From Winogradskyella marina (GTDB taxonomy: Bacteria; Bacteroidota; Bacteroidia; Flavobacteriales; Flavobacteriaceae): a stretch of 37,000 nt of DNA. The stretch is from positions 1 to 37,000 of the forward strand of contig NZ_JADOET010000021.1 of the NCBI RefSeq assembly GCF_015645385.1, read 5' to 3'. Positions 6,044 through 15,898 of this stretch are shown here, piece by piece; the first letter of the stretch is position 1; every line of letters begins with the position of its first letter. The translations under genes and the position numbers were made by a program. The notes below the pieces were generated by a model. The model saw nothing but the letters and a program-made list of their open reading frames with translations. It made no database searches and had not been told where the DNA came from.

Positions 6044-8548
6044 TTAAATGTTTTTTGTTCTTAATCGTAATGCGTTACCTATTACCGAAACCGAACTAAA
6101 ACTCATTGCTAAAGCTGCTATCATTGGCGAGAGTAGTATTCCGAAGAATGGAAACAACACACCTGCTGCAATAGGCACACCTAAAGTGTTGTAGATAAGT
6201 GCAAAAAATAGGTTTTGCTTAATGTTCTTCATTACAGCATTACTTAAATTTTTTGCTTTTACAATACCGTGTAAATCGCCTTTTACGAGTGTTATCATAG
6301 CACTTTCTATCGCTACGTCTGTTCCAGTTCCCATAGCAATACCGACATCACTTTTAGCCAATGCTGGTGCATCGTTAATACCATCACCTGCCATAGCAAC
6401 TACTTTTCCGTTTTCTTGTAATTTTTCTACTTCTTTGAGTTTGTCCTCTGGTAACATACTGGCTTTAAAATCTGCAAGATTTAGTTCTGATGCTACTGCT
6501 TGTGCTGTATCGTGATTATCACCTGTAAGCATTATAACATCAATCCCTTTATATTGAAGTGCTTTAATGGCTTTAGCACTTGTTTCTTTTATCTTATCGC
6601 CTATAACTACATATCCAACGACGGTTTCATCTATTGACAAATAAGAAACTGTTTTACCCTGTTTTTGGTAAGATTTAGCTTCGTCTTTCATTGTCGATGT
6701 AACATCTGCTTTAGCATATTCCATCATTTTAGGATTACCTAATGTTACTTTTTTATCTTTTATTGTCGCTTCAACACCTTTTCCTGTAACAGCACTAAAA
6801 TCTTCGGACTTTAAAATTTCTGCGTTGTGTTCTTTGCCATATTTAACTGTCGCTTCTGCCAAAGGATGTTCGCTATTTGTATTTAATGACACGATGTATT
6901 GTAACACTTCTTTTTCGCTTAAAGCATCATTAAAAGCTCCAACGGTTTCAACTGTTGGTTTTCCTTCGGTAATTGTTCCTGTCTTGTCAACGATAAGCGT
7001 ATTTACCTTATCCATTTTTTCAAGAGCTTCAGCATTTTTAATCAATACACCATTTTGAGCACCTTTACCCACACCAACCATTACAGACATTGGTGTTGCT
7101 AAACCTAAAGCACAAGGACAAGCAATGATTAGTACTGCAATTGCATTGACAAACGCATACACATAAACTGGTTCTGGTCCCCAAATAGACCATACAATAA
7201 ATGTGATAATAGAAATAAGAACTACAACTGGCACAAAATAGCCTGAAACTTTATCTGCTAAATTTTGAATAGGTGCACGACTTCTACTGGCATCATTAAC
7301 CATATGAATGATTTGTGATAATAAAGTGTCACTTCCTACCTTTTCTGCTTTCATTAAAAAGGATTGATTCCCATTAATGGTTCCGCTACTGACTTTATCT
7401 TCTTGAGATTTGTTTACAGGAATAGGTTCTCCTGTAATCATAGATTCATCAATAGTTGTTTCGCCTTCAGTTATCACACCATCCACAGGAATTTTATCTC
7501 CTGGTTTCACTTTTAGAATATCATTAAGTTCTATCTCGTCAATACTGACTTCAACTTCTTCTCCATCTATTATTTTTATAGCTTTATTAGGTGCTAACTT
7601 TAATAATTCTTTTACTGCAGAATTGGTTTTACTATGTGCACGAGCTTCTAACAATTGACCTAAAAGTACCAAAGTTAGAATTACCGTTGCTGCTTCAAAG
7701 TAGACGTGTACAGCACCTGATTCGGTTTTAAATTGTTCTGGAAATACATCTGGAAACAACATACCGAAAACGCTAAATAGCCAAGCCACACCTGCACCGA
7801 TTCCAATGAGTGTAAACATATTGAGATTCCACGTTTTAATACTTTTATAAGCACGTTCAAAGAACATCCAAGTGGCATAAAACACTACTGGAATTGATAA
7901 TGCAAACTGAATCCAGTTCCAATATTTCTGTTCCATTATATCGTACAACGGATTGTTATTGAGCATTTCGCTCATAGCCATTAAGAAAATGGGCAAGGTA
8001 AATGCTGTAGCAATCCAAAATTTCTTTAATAGCTTTTTATACGTTTTTTCTTCTGCTGAACTATCTGCTTCCATTGGCACTAAATCCATCCCACAAATAG
8101 GACACGAACCTGCTTCGTCTTTGACAATTTCTGGATGCATCGGACACGTCCATTGTTCCTTTGAAGTTGCTGATAGATTTTGTTCTTCCACCAAATCCAT
8201 TCCGCAAACAGGACAATCACCTGGTTTGTTATAGATTTTATCGCCTTCGCAATGCATAGGACAATAAAATGTGCCTGTGCCTTTCCCTTTTTGTTGCTTT
8301 TCCTTTTTACCTTTGGTATGATGATGATGATGTTCACCTTGATTATGGATAGTGTATCTATCACTATCTTTTTTTAAGGCTTCTTGAAATGTTTCTATAG
8401 GTATGTGTGATTCCATTTCTATGGTAGCTTCTGCCTTTTCTAAATCGACTGTTGCTTTTGAAACACCTTCTACTTTAGAGAGCGTTTCTTCTACGTGACT
8501 GCGACAACCGTTGCAAGTCATTCCGTGTATGTGATATGTGTGTTTCAT
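6044..8548 (-). CDS. copA: Copper-translocating P1B-type ATPase (CopA)
   Basis: This 834-aa ATPase exports Cu(I) from the cytoplasm. An N-terminal HMA domain carries GMTCNGC (C12, C15). A histidine run follows (about 73-77), then two HMBD modules (about 94-119 and 133-158) with CPMH and CPVCGMDL or CPICGMDL. P-type core motifs: TGEP (372-375), CPC in TM6 (477-479), DKTGT with phosphorylated D521, the SEHP motif (HP 561-562) and GDGINDAP. The late helices contain an NxxxYN-like stretch and MSFSS, as in P1B-1 copper pumps. Two tandem HMBD modules plus an HMA domain make an unusually heavy sensor tail. It lies 14 bp after the multicopper oxidase gene and belongs to the cus operon. Confidence 0.95.
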   Translation of the reverse strand: MKHTYHIHGMTCNGCRSHVEETLSKVEGVSKATVDLEKAEATIEMESHIPIETFQEALKKDSDRYTIHNQGEHHHHHTKGKKEKQQKGKGTGTFYCPMHCEGDKIYNKPGDCPVCGMDLVEEQNLSATSKEQWTCPMHPEIVKDEAGSCPICGMDLVPMEADSSAEEKTYKKLLKKFWIATAFTLPIFLMAMSEMLNNNPLYDIMEQKYWNWIQFALSIPVVFYATWMFFERAYKSIKTWNLNMFTLIGIGAGVAWLFSVFGMLFPDVFPEQFKTESGAVHVYFEAATVILTLVLLGQLLEARAHSKTNSAVKELLKLAPNKAIKIIDGEEVEVSIDEIELNDILKVKPGDKIPVDGVITEGETTIDESMITGEPIPVNKSQEDKVSSGTINGNQSFLMKAEKVGSDTLLSQIIHMVNDASRSRAPIQNLADKVSGYFVPVVVLISIITFIVWSIWGPEPVYVYAFVNAIAVLIIACPCALGLATPMSVMVGVGKGAQNGVLIKNAEALEKMDKVNTLIVDKTGTITEGKPTVETVGAFNDALSEKEVLQYIVSLNTNSEHPLAEATVKYGKEHNAEILKSEDFSAVTGKGVEATIKDKKVTLGNPKMMEYAKADVTSTMKDEAKSYQKQGKTVSYLSIDETVVGYVVIGDKIKETSAKAIKALQYKGIDVIMLTGDNHDTAQAVASELNLADFKASMLPEDKLKEVEKLQENGKVVAMAGDGINDAPALAKSDVGIAMGTGTDVAIESAMITLVKGDLHGIVKAKNLSNAVMKNIKQNLFFALIYNTLGVPIAAGVLFPFFGILLSPMIAALAMSFSSVSVIGNALRLRTKNI

Positions 8549-8562
8549 TGTTATAATTTTAT

Positions 8563-10836
8563 TTAAAATCTAATTGAAAGTCCACCACCCCAACCATATC
8601 GGTTGTTATAATTCCCTTGAATTGAAAAATTTCGAGATAAGATGTACGATGCTCCAATTAACCATTGAGTTTCACCTTCATAAGATTTGTTGTTTTCTAA
8701 CTCATTAACCCATCCAAAATCTGCTCTGTACTCGTATTCTCCTTCGAGAAAAATTCTAGGAAAAATCAATAGTTCTCTGTCCAAACGTATTCTTGGGCGC
8801 AATTGATGGTCCATACTCACATCGACATTAAATCTGTAAGGCGTGAAATATTTAACTCCAACCAATCCCACAGTATTGAATGTATCATAAGAATCTGGTG
8901 TTGAAGTTTCAGTATTTACGCCTGCATACACGCGTACCCAATCATTGAGGTAGCGATTATAATTTACTTCTATTTCGGCATTTTGGTTATAATCAAACTC
9001 GGCACGTAGTCCAAATTCGTTGCGGATGTTGCTCGACATCAATAAAAGTTCATTAAAGTTTGAACCTACACGTGCAGCTCCCCACGAATAGTAATGGTCT
9101 GTCTCGTCAATTAGGTTTTGTACTGGATAAGGTTTCATCCTTTCATCGCGTGGTGTATCATAGCTAAATACTCTTGCCATACCACCCATCATATGATATA
9201 ACACGTGACAATGAAAGAACCAATCACCATATTCTTCGTTATAAAATTCGATGACCACTTTTTGCATAGGTGGTACATTGACGGTATGTTTTAATGGGGA
9301 ACGTTCGCCATTTTCATTGATGACCCTAAAGTAATGTCCGTGTAAGTGCATTGGATGATGCATCATTGTTAGGTTATTCAAAGTAATTCTAGTAACCTCT
9401 CCACCTTTAATTTTAATTTTGTCTGTTTCCGAAAGTGGTATGCCATTCAAACTCCAAACATAACGTTGCATATTACCTGTTAGATTAAGTAAAAGGTCGG
9501 TTACAGGTATGTCTGCCTTATAAGTCGTGTTTTCTTTTGCCTTTAAAAAATCATAATTGAAATAGGTTTTACGTGTGTCATAATTAAATGAAGTGGTGTC
9601 CTTTTGCATCATCTTATGATTCATTGGCATCACATCCTTTTTCATTTCCATATTCATTTCATTCTCCATCTGTCCATCTTTCATATCCATATTCATCTTC
9701 ATCCCATATTTCTGCATTAGGACTTCTGGTGTGTTACTGTTTTTATTTCCTACTAAAGCAGGTGCACCCATCTTCATATCCATTGTTGCCATTTGCTTCA
9801 TCATAGCCACTTTATCTGGTCTGTCTATTACAGTAGCTGGATACAATTTTCCGCTACCCAAACGGATTGAGGTGTTGCCAGAACCATCTTGGGCTGTTGC
9901 TGTAATCTCTAATGTACCTTCTGGAATGGTTACAATCACATCATAGGTTTCGGCAATTGCAAAAAGAAATCGGTTTTTATATTTTGGTGTTACATCCACA
10001 CCATCACTCGCTACAATCATCGGGTTACCACCACCAAAATCCAGCCAATAATAAGATGAAGCAGATGCATTAATAAAACGTAGTCGTACTTTTTCACCTG
10101 CTTTAAACTCTGGATATTCTGCAACTTTTTTACCATTGGCTAAAAACGCAGGATAGTAGATATCTGCAATATCTGCACCTTCCATTCTATCGCGCCAAAA
10201 TTTGAATTGTGCGCCTAATGCATCTTCTTTTATAACTCTGCTTAATGGTACCGCTGTTCCTTTTTTAACCTGATACCACTCATTTCCTCGTTTAAGGTTT
10301 CGCAGTACATTTATTGGTTTTTCATTTGTCCAATCGGAAAGGACTACGACTAAATCCTTATCATAGTCCAAGGTCTTTTCTTTAGGATGAATGACTATTG
10401 AGCCATAAACTCCTTTTTGCTCTTGCAACATCGTGTGGGAATGATACCAATATGTGCCAGATTGGTTTATAGGTATTCTATATTGAAATGTAGTGTTTGG
10501 TTTTATAGGTGGCGTAGTTAAATAAGGTACACCATCATAAAAATTAGGAAGTATTAAACCGTGCCAATGTACAGAGGTTTCTTCATCCATTTTATTGGTT
10601 ACGTTAATAATAGCGAGGTCACCTTCATTAAATTCTAATGTAGGACCTGGAATTCCACCATTAATTGTCATTCCTTTGGCGGTTACACCTGAAAGAGTTA
10701 TTTCATTTTCTTCTATAGTAAGGTTATACTCTTGTATGTTTCGGCCTTCTTCTTTTCTATCTTGACCATTTGTACCAACTTGGGCAAATGCCATTGAAGT
10801 TAGAAACAAGAGAAATATTGTGTTAAATGTTTTCAT
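8563..10836 (-). CDS. Multicopper oxidase fused to a CopB-like outer-membrane barrel
   Basis: This 757-aa protein has a signal peptide cleaved near AFA-Q (residue 19). Three cupredoxin domains carry all four copper motifs: HWHG (90-93), HSH (132-134), HPMHLHGH (494-501) and HCHVLYHM (542-549), with M553 as probable axial ligand. A methionine-rich insert (about 345-411) resembles the Met-rich regions of CueO/PcoA and should bind Cu(I). Residues about 585-757 go beyond the oxidase fold, show alternating beta-strand patterns, and end in an aromatic residue (IRF). They resemble CopB/PcoB outer-membrane barrels. The protein thus looks like PcoA and PcoB in one chain. It would oxidise Cu(I) in the periplasm. 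It lies 3 bp after cusC. Confidence 0.9.
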   Translation of the reverse strand: MKTFNTIFLLFLTSMAFAQVGTNGQDRKEEGRNIQEYNLTIEENEITLSGVTAKGMTINGGIPGPTLEFNEGDLAIINVTNKMDEETSVHWHGLILPNFYDGVPYLTTPPIKPNTTFQYRIPINQSGTYWYHSHTMLQEQKGVYGSIVIHPKEKTLDYDKDLVVVLSDWTNEKPINVLRNLKRGNEWYQVKKGTAVPLSRVIKEDALGAQFKFWRDRMEGADIADIYYPAFLANGKKVAEYPEFKAGEKVRLRFINASASSYYWLDFGGGNPMIVASDGVDVTPKYKNRFLFAIAETYDVIVTIPEGTLEITATAQDGSGNTSIRLGSGKLYPATVIDRPDKVAMMKQMATMDMKMGAPALVGNKNSNTPEVLMQKYGMKMNMDMKDGQMENEMNMEMKKDVMPMNHKMMQKDTTSFNYDTRKTYFNYDFLKAKENTTYKADIPVTDLLLNLTGNMQRYVWSLNGIPLSETDKIKIKGGEVTRITLNNLTMMHHPMHLHGHYFRVINENGERSPLKHTVNVPPMQKVVIEFYNEEYGDWFFHCHVLYHMMGGMARVFSYDTPRDERMKPYPVQNLIDETDHYYSWGAARVGSNFNELLLMSSNIRNEFGLRAEFDYNQNAEIEVNYNRYLNDWVRVYAGVNTETSTPDSYDTFNTVGLVGVKYFTPYRFNVDVSMDHQLRPRIRLDRELLIFPRIFLEGEYEYRADFGWVNELENNKSYEGETQWLIGASYILSRNFSIQGNYNNRYGWGGGLSIRF

Positions 10837-10839
10837 TGT

Positions 10840-12075
10840 TTACTGAATTAAATAATTAATGATTGTACTTTGCACATAGTAGGTCTTCACAGATTCTATT
10901 TGGTTCATTTGAAACTTTAGCTGCAACTCTTGAATATCCAAAACATCATTAAAATCAATCGTTCCTGTTTCATAGCTTTTGATTAAAATGTCTTCTGCAT
11001 CTTTGGCTTGCTGTAGGTTTTTGGTTTGGGTAGCATAACTTATTCTTGCAGAAATGCGTTCGTTATTCGCTTTGTCTAAAAGCGTTTCCAATGCATTTAA
11101 ACGTTCCTGTTTTTGAGCAGTAATTTCCTGCTGTTGCAAATCATTTTGTTTGGTTTGGGATTTATATTTCTTATTGAAAATTGGGATAGATACCGAAACC
11201 ATTGGCATTACAATATCCTTTCCGTTATCGCTGAAATCCATATTTGGTCTTTCAGCAACATTGATATAATCTAATCCAAAACCAATCATCGGACTGCTTT
11301 CTTTTTGATTCAATAATTCTGATTGCTCTATGGATTGATAGAGTTTATCATATTTTAGTAATTCAGGATGTAATACTAATTTTTCAAAAGTAATATCAAA
11401 GTCTTCTGAAGGTATCATTAAACTATCTACCACATTCACGGTAACATCATTATCTCTATTCAATAGATTATTGAAGTTAGTTTGTTCTGCTAAAAACTGT
11501 TGTTGCAATACATCTTTTAATTGTTGCATTTCGTTCTGACGCATTTGCAATCGCAACACATCTACTGCGGATGCTTTACCAACCTCTACAGAAGTTAATG
11601 CCAACGTTTCATAAGTTTCTAATAGTTTGATGTTTTCAGTTAAAACCTTTTGCTTTGCTTTGTTAGCGTATAGATTATAATAGGATTGTGATACCGAAGC
11701 CATTAGTTTTCGCTTTGCGATGACAATGTCTTCGTATTTAGCATCTGCCAATGAACTCACGTAATTTTCTCTCGAAGTAATCGTCCCAAACCACGGTAAC
11801 ATTTGTTTAGCCGATACTTTAAAGCGTTGTGCACCTGTTCGTGTTTCTGGCTCACTCACAAAATAACCAACTCCAAATTCGGTATTAGGAATAGTATTAA
11901 CCTCATTTACTTTTTCAGAAGCTCTTTTGTATTGTAACTCAAACTTTTGAATCTCTGGGTTGTTCGCTACTGCTTCATTGATTAACGTTTCTAATTGCTG
12001 TGCATTTGCAAAGAGACTCAAGAATAACGAACAAAGAATAAAGACTGTTTTTATGTGTGATTTTATCTGTTTCAT
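10840..12075 (-). CDS. cusC: TolC-family outer-membrane channel (CusC-like)
   Basis: This 411-aa outer-membrane efflux protein has a clear signal peptide ending ANA-Q (about residue 25). Two OEP repeats dominated by long amphipathic helices follow, with LETLINEAVANNPEI at the start and a repeat-like EVGKASAVDVLRLQ / ETGTIDFNDVLDIQ pair, characteristic of TolC folds. It should form the outer-membrane exit duct for CusA-CusB. The start overlaps the cusA stop by 4 bp, a typical translational-coupling arrangement, and the oxidase gene follows after 3 bp. No lipobox cysteine is present, unlike E. coli CusC. Confidence 0.9.
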   Translation of the reverse strand: MKQIKSHIKTVFILCSLFLSLFANAQQLETLINEAVANNPEIQKFELQYKRASEKVNEVNTIPNTEFGVGYFVSEPETRTGAQRFKVSAKQMLPWFGTITSRENYVSSLADAKYEDIVIAKRKLMASVSQSYYNLYANKAKQKVLTENIKLLETYETLALTSVEVGKASAVDVLRLQMRQNEMQQLKDVLQQQFLAEQTNFNNLLNRDNDVTVNVVDSLMIPSEDFDITFEKLVLHPELLKYDKLYQSIEQSELLNQKESSPMIGFGLDYINVAERPNMDFSDNGKDIVMPMVSVSIPIFNKKYKSQTKQNDLQQQEITAQKQERLNALETLLDKANNERISARISYATQTKNLQQAKDAEDILIKSYETGTIDFNDVLDIQELQLKFQMNQIESVKTYYVQSTIINYLIQ

Positions 12076-15000
12076 TTTACAGTTCTTTTAAGTTGAAATT
12101 CGGCTTTCCAGCTATATAATACTGGAACTACAAATAAGGTTATTAAGGCTATAAGCATTCCACCAAAACTTGGTATTGCCATAGGTATCATTATATCGCT
12201 TCCTCGACCTGTAGAGGTTAATACTGGTAATAATGCTAAAATGGTTGTAGCTGTAGTCATTAAACACGGTCTGATTCGTTTTTCACCTGCTTCAACAACT
12301 GATGCTCTAATTTCCTTTTTATTATCTGGTGTGTTTCTATCGAATGTTTGGGTTAAATAAGTTGCCATTACTACACCATCATCGGTTGCTATACCGAATA
12401 GTGCAATAAACCCTACCCAGACTGCAACACTTAAATTAATTGGGTGTATTTGGAATAAATCACGTAGATTTTCGCCAAAGAAATTAAAGTTTAAAAACCA
12501 TCCTTGACCATACAACCAAATCATAATAAAACCACCTGCAAATGCTACTGCAATACCTGTAAATACCATTAATGACGTACCTACAGAACGGAATTGGAAA
12601 TACAGAATTAAGAAAATAATTGCTAATGCTAAAGGCACAACAACCGACAAGGTTTTTTCGGCTCGCAACTGATTTTCGTATGTTCCTGTAAATTGGTAGT
12701 TAATACCTTTTGGAACTACTAATTCGCCACTATCTATCTTTTGCTGAATTAGAGCTTGTGCGCTTTCAACTACATTGACTTCGGCAAAACCATCTAGTTT
12801 ATCGAACAATACATAGCCAACTAAAAAGGTATCTTCACTTTTAATGACCTGTGGACCTTGTTCGTAACTTATAGTTGCCAATTCGCTTAAAGGCACAAGA
12901 CTTCCTTTTTCAACTGGCACATAAATCTGTTGTAAGTCTGTTGGGTTTGCTCGTAATTCTCTTGGGTATCGTACTCGTACACCATATCGCTCTCGACCTT
13001 CTACCGTTTGGGTTAAGACCATACCACCAACTGCTACTTTTAATACATCTTGAACATCTTGTATCGAAATGCCATAACGTGCAATTTTCTCTCTATCAAT
13101 ATCAATTAACAAATAGGGTTTACCAACAATACGGTCTGCAAAAACAGCTTCTTTTTTAACACCTTCAGCTTCCTTGATGATGTTTTCTAATTGCACACCA
13201 AACGCTTCAATCTGCTTTAAGTCTTGACCTTTTACTTTAATTCCCATAGGTGCTCTCATTCCTGTTTGAAGCATTACTAATCGGGTTTCAATAGGTTGTA
13301 GTTTGGGTGCTGAAGTAACACCTGGCAATTTGGTAACTCTTACGATTTCATTCCAAATATCGTCTGGTGACTGTATTTCTGGTCGCCAATTACGGTAGAA
13401 CTCGCCATCATCGTCTGGAATGAGTTGAGACCTTTCGACTGCGCTCAAGGTGACATTTTCAATAGCATTTAGATTTGCGATGAATCGTCCATCTTTCAAT
13501 TCATACATACCATCATCATTGACTTTGTAGCGTTGGCGTTGTCCGTTTTCATTCAGCATATACTCTGGTTTGTACTGAATGATATTTTCATACATTGAAA
13601 GTGGTGCTGGGTCTAAAGCTGATTCTGTTCTTCCTGCCTTACCTACTACGGTTTCAATCTCTGGAATACTGGCTACTGCCATATCCAATTGCTGTAAAAC
13701 ACGTTTATTTTCTTCCACGCCAGAATGAGGCATCGAGGTTGGCATTAGTAAAAATGAGCCTTCATTTAAAGATGGCATAAACTCTTTACCTGTGTTTTTC
13801 ATAATGAAAAATCCTGCAATAACAATAGCAGTTGGAACAGACAAAAAGAGCAACTTATTATCTAAACACCACTTTAAAATGCGTGTGTAATATTTGATGA
13901 ATAATGAGAAAACACCCAATAAACCAAAGCAAATAACACTCACAAAAATGAGATTCCAAAAAATGCTTTTATCAACGCCTAATGGCCTCCAATATTCAGC
14001 TAACAGAAATACTATTGCAGTTGTACATATTATGATATTAATTAAGTTGGATTGTTTTTCTGTTATTTTATTTTGAGTACTTAACAATGCTGTGATACCA
14101 AAAGCTATCAATATTAATCCTAACCAATAACCATAGATTATTGCTATTATCCCTAATACTATTAAAACGCCATTTAAAGCATATTTAAAATGCGTTTTTA
14201 TGCTTTTCTTTCTGAATAAAAACGCTGCAAAAGGTGGAATTAAAAACAATGCTACAATTATTGAAGCTGTTAATGCAAAGGTTTTTGTGAATGCTAATGG
14301 TCTGAACAATTTACCTTCAGCGCCAATCATTGTAAATACAGGAATGAAACTTATAATTGTAGTCATTACTGCGGTTACGATTGCACCAGAAACTTCGGCT
14401 GTTGCGTTGTAAACTACTGTATTAATGGATTGTGTTCCATCATCTTCATCTAAATGCCGAATGATATTTTCTGATAGTATAACACCAACATCGACCATTG
14501 TTCCGATAGCAATTGCAATACCAGATAATGCGACAATATTAGCATCGACGCCAAAGAGTTTCATCGCAATAAATACCATTAAGACTGCAACTGGTAATAA
14601 TCCTGAAATCAAGACAGAAGCTCGAAGATTAAACACCATAATGATTATAACCAAAATGGTAATCAATATTTCAAGAGTTAAGGCTTCATTGAGTGTACCT
14701 AAAGTTTCTTGTATCAATTCTGTTCTGTCATAAAAAGGCACTATGGTAACTTGTGATGTTCTTCCATCTGCCAAAACTTTTGAAGGTAATCCTGCACTTA
14801 ATTCATTAATTTTTTCCTTTACGTTATTAATGACTTCCATTGGGTTTGCTCCATAACGAGCCACCACAACAGCACCAACAACTTCAGCACCTTCTTTATC
14901 CAATAAACCTCGTCTTGTTGCTGGACCTAATGAAACTTTTCCAATGTCTTTAATTTTTATTGAAGTGAAATTTTCAGAATCAACTACAGCATTTTCAATA

Positions 15001-15779
15001 TCTGCAATGGATTTTACATACCCCAAACCACGAACTAAATATTCAGCTTGGTTAATTTCCAAGGTTTGTGCGCCAATATCCTTATTACTTTCTTTTACAG
15101 CTTTAACAATATGATGTAACCCAATGTTATATTGACGCATTAGTTCTGGGTTTACATCCACTTGGTACTCTTGAACATAACCACCAATTGATGCAACTTC
15201 AGAAACACCGCTTGCAGAGGACAAGGCATATTTAACATAGTAATCTTGAATACTACGTAATTCGTGTAAATCCCAACCACCTGTTACATTACCGTTCTCA
15301 TCACGACCTTCAAGTGTGTACCAAAATATTTGTCCTAATCCTGTGGCATCTGGACCTAACGCTGGATTAACACCTTCGGGTAATAAACCACTTGGTAAGG
15401 AATTAAGTTTTTCGAGAATACGACTTCTGCTCCAGTAAAATTCTATATCCTCTTCAAAAATGATATAGATGCTTGAAAACCCAAACATAGAGGAACTACG
15501 AATGGTTTTCACTCCAGGAATACCCAATAATGATGTGGTTAATGGATAGGTTATTTGGTCTTCTATATCTTGAGGGGAACGACCATCCCACTTGGTAAAT
15601 ACGATTTGTTGATTTTCACCTATATCGGGAATAGCATCTACTGCTACAGGGTTACTTGGCAAAAATCCTGTATCCCAATTAAAAGGTGCGTTTACTGTTC
15701 CCCAACCCACGAAAAGGACGAGTAGAAGTACTGCAACGAGTTTATTCTCGATAAGAAATTTAATTGCTTTATTAAGCAT
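12072..15779 (-). CDS. cusA: CusA/CzcA-family heavy-metal RND efflux pump
   Basis: This 1235-aa inner-membrane proton-driven pump is about 190 residues longer than E. coli CusA. Typical features are FVGWGTVNAPFNWDT at the first helix, PDIGENQQIVFTKWDGRSPQ, the TM4 stretch GTMVDVGVILSENIIRHLDE and the second-half GIATDDGVVMATYL. Methionines in the porter region (QTGMRAPMGIKVKG) fit a Cu(I)/Ag(I) pump. The extra length comes from added hydrophobic segments around 530-640, as in other Bacteroidota CusA proteins, and a loop near 740-800. That loop contains a 26-bp interspersed repeat read in frame (residues about 775-785, VTLSAVERSQ). It is the first gene of the copper operon; a 119-bp gap with a hairpin precedes it. 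Confidence 0.94.
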   Translation of the reverse strand: MLNKAIKFLIENKLVAVLLLVLFVGWGTVNAPFNWDTGFLPSNPVAVDAIPDIGENQQIVFTKWDGRSPQDIEDQITYPLTTSLLGIPGVKTIRSSSMFGFSSIYIIFEEDIEFYWSRSRILEKLNSLPSGLLPEGVNPALGPDATGLGQIFWYTLEGRDENGNVTGGWDLHELRSIQDYYVKYALSSASGVSEVASIGGYVQEYQVDVNPELMRQYNIGLHHIVKAVKESNKDIGAQTLEINQAEYLVRGLGYVKSIADIENAVVDSENFTSIKIKDIGKVSLGPATRRGLLDKEGAEVVGAVVVARYGANPMEVINNVKEKINELSAGLPSKVLADGRTSQVTIVPFYDRTELIQETLGTLNEALTLEILITILVIIIMVFNLRASVLISGLLPVAVLMVFIAMKLFGVDANIVALSGIAIAIGTMVDVGVILSENIIRHLDEDDGTQSINTVVYNATAEVSGAIVTAVMTTIISFIPVFTMIGAEGKLFRPLAFTKTFALTASIIVALFLIPPFAAFLFRKKSIKTHFKYALNGVLIVLGIIAIIYGYWLGLILIAFGITALLSTQNKITEKQSNLINIIICTTAIVFLLAEYWRPLGVDKSIFWNLIFVSVICFGLLGVFSLFIKYYTRILKWCLDNKLLFLSVPTAIVIAGFFIMKNTGKEFMPSLNEGSFLLMPTSMPHSGVEENKRVLQQLDMAVASIPEIETVVGKAGRTESALDPAPLSMYENIIQYKPEYMLNENGQRQRYKVNDDGMYELKDGRFIANLNAIENVTLSAVERSQLIPDDDGEFYRNWRPEIQSPDDIWNEIVRVTKLPGVTSAPKLQPIETRLVMLQTGMRAPMGIKVKGQDLKQIEAFGVQLENIIKEAEGVKKEAVFADRIVGKPYLLIDIDREKIARYGISIQDVQDVLKVAVGGMVLTQTVEGRERYGVRVRYPRELRANPTDLQQIYVPVEKGSLVPLSELATISYEQGPQVIKSEDTFLVGYVLFDKLDGFAEVNVVESAQALIQQKIDSGELVVPKGINYQFTGTYENQLRAEKTLSVVVPLALAIIFLILYFQFRSVGTSLMVFTGIAVAFAGGFIMIWLYGQGWFLNFNFFGENLRDLFQIHPINLSVAVWVGFIALFGIATDDGVVMATYLTQTFDRNTPDNKKEIRASVVEAGEKRIRPCLMTTATTILALLPVLTSTGRGSDIMIPMAIPSFGGMLIALITLFVVPVLYSWKAEFQLKRTVK
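13427..13454. repeat. Interspersed 26-bp repeat inserted in frame in cusA
   Basis: On the minus strand the sequence reads GTCACCTTGAG then CGCAGTCGAAAGGTCTC. This matches from memory the dispersed flavobacterial repeat of the form GTCAnnnTGAGCGnAGTCGAA. It encodes VTLSAVERSQ, a peptide seen wherever such repeats enter genes. It lies in a variable periplasmic loop of CusA and leaves the reading frame intact. Confidence 0.6.
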
Positions 15780-15850
15780 AGTGTTTGATAATTAAACAGT
15801 TATATACAATTTTATTTAGATGTATTACAAAAGAAGAACACAACAAAACG

Positions 15851-15877
15851 AGCCCAAAACGGAAAAACCGTAGGGCT
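15851..15877 (-). terminator. Hairpin between the Zn/Cd block and the Cu operon
   Basis: AGCCC (15851-15855) and ACGG (15859-15862) pair with CCGT (15868-15871) and GGGCT (15873-15877) around a 5-base loop. It lies 22 bp after the stop of the HYC-CC-PP gene and about 70 bp before cusA. On the minus strand CGTTTTGTTG follows, a modest T tract. It is probably a terminator that separates the two metal blocks, so cusA should have its own promoter in 15780-15850. Confidence 0.5.
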
Positions 15878-15898
15878 AAAAAATCACTGTCTAAAAAA

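Noticed and set aside
14200..14733. Plus-strand open frames inside cusA
   Set aside because: They lie opposite conserved RND sequence and show no family signature. The same holds for the other plus-strand frames in the window.
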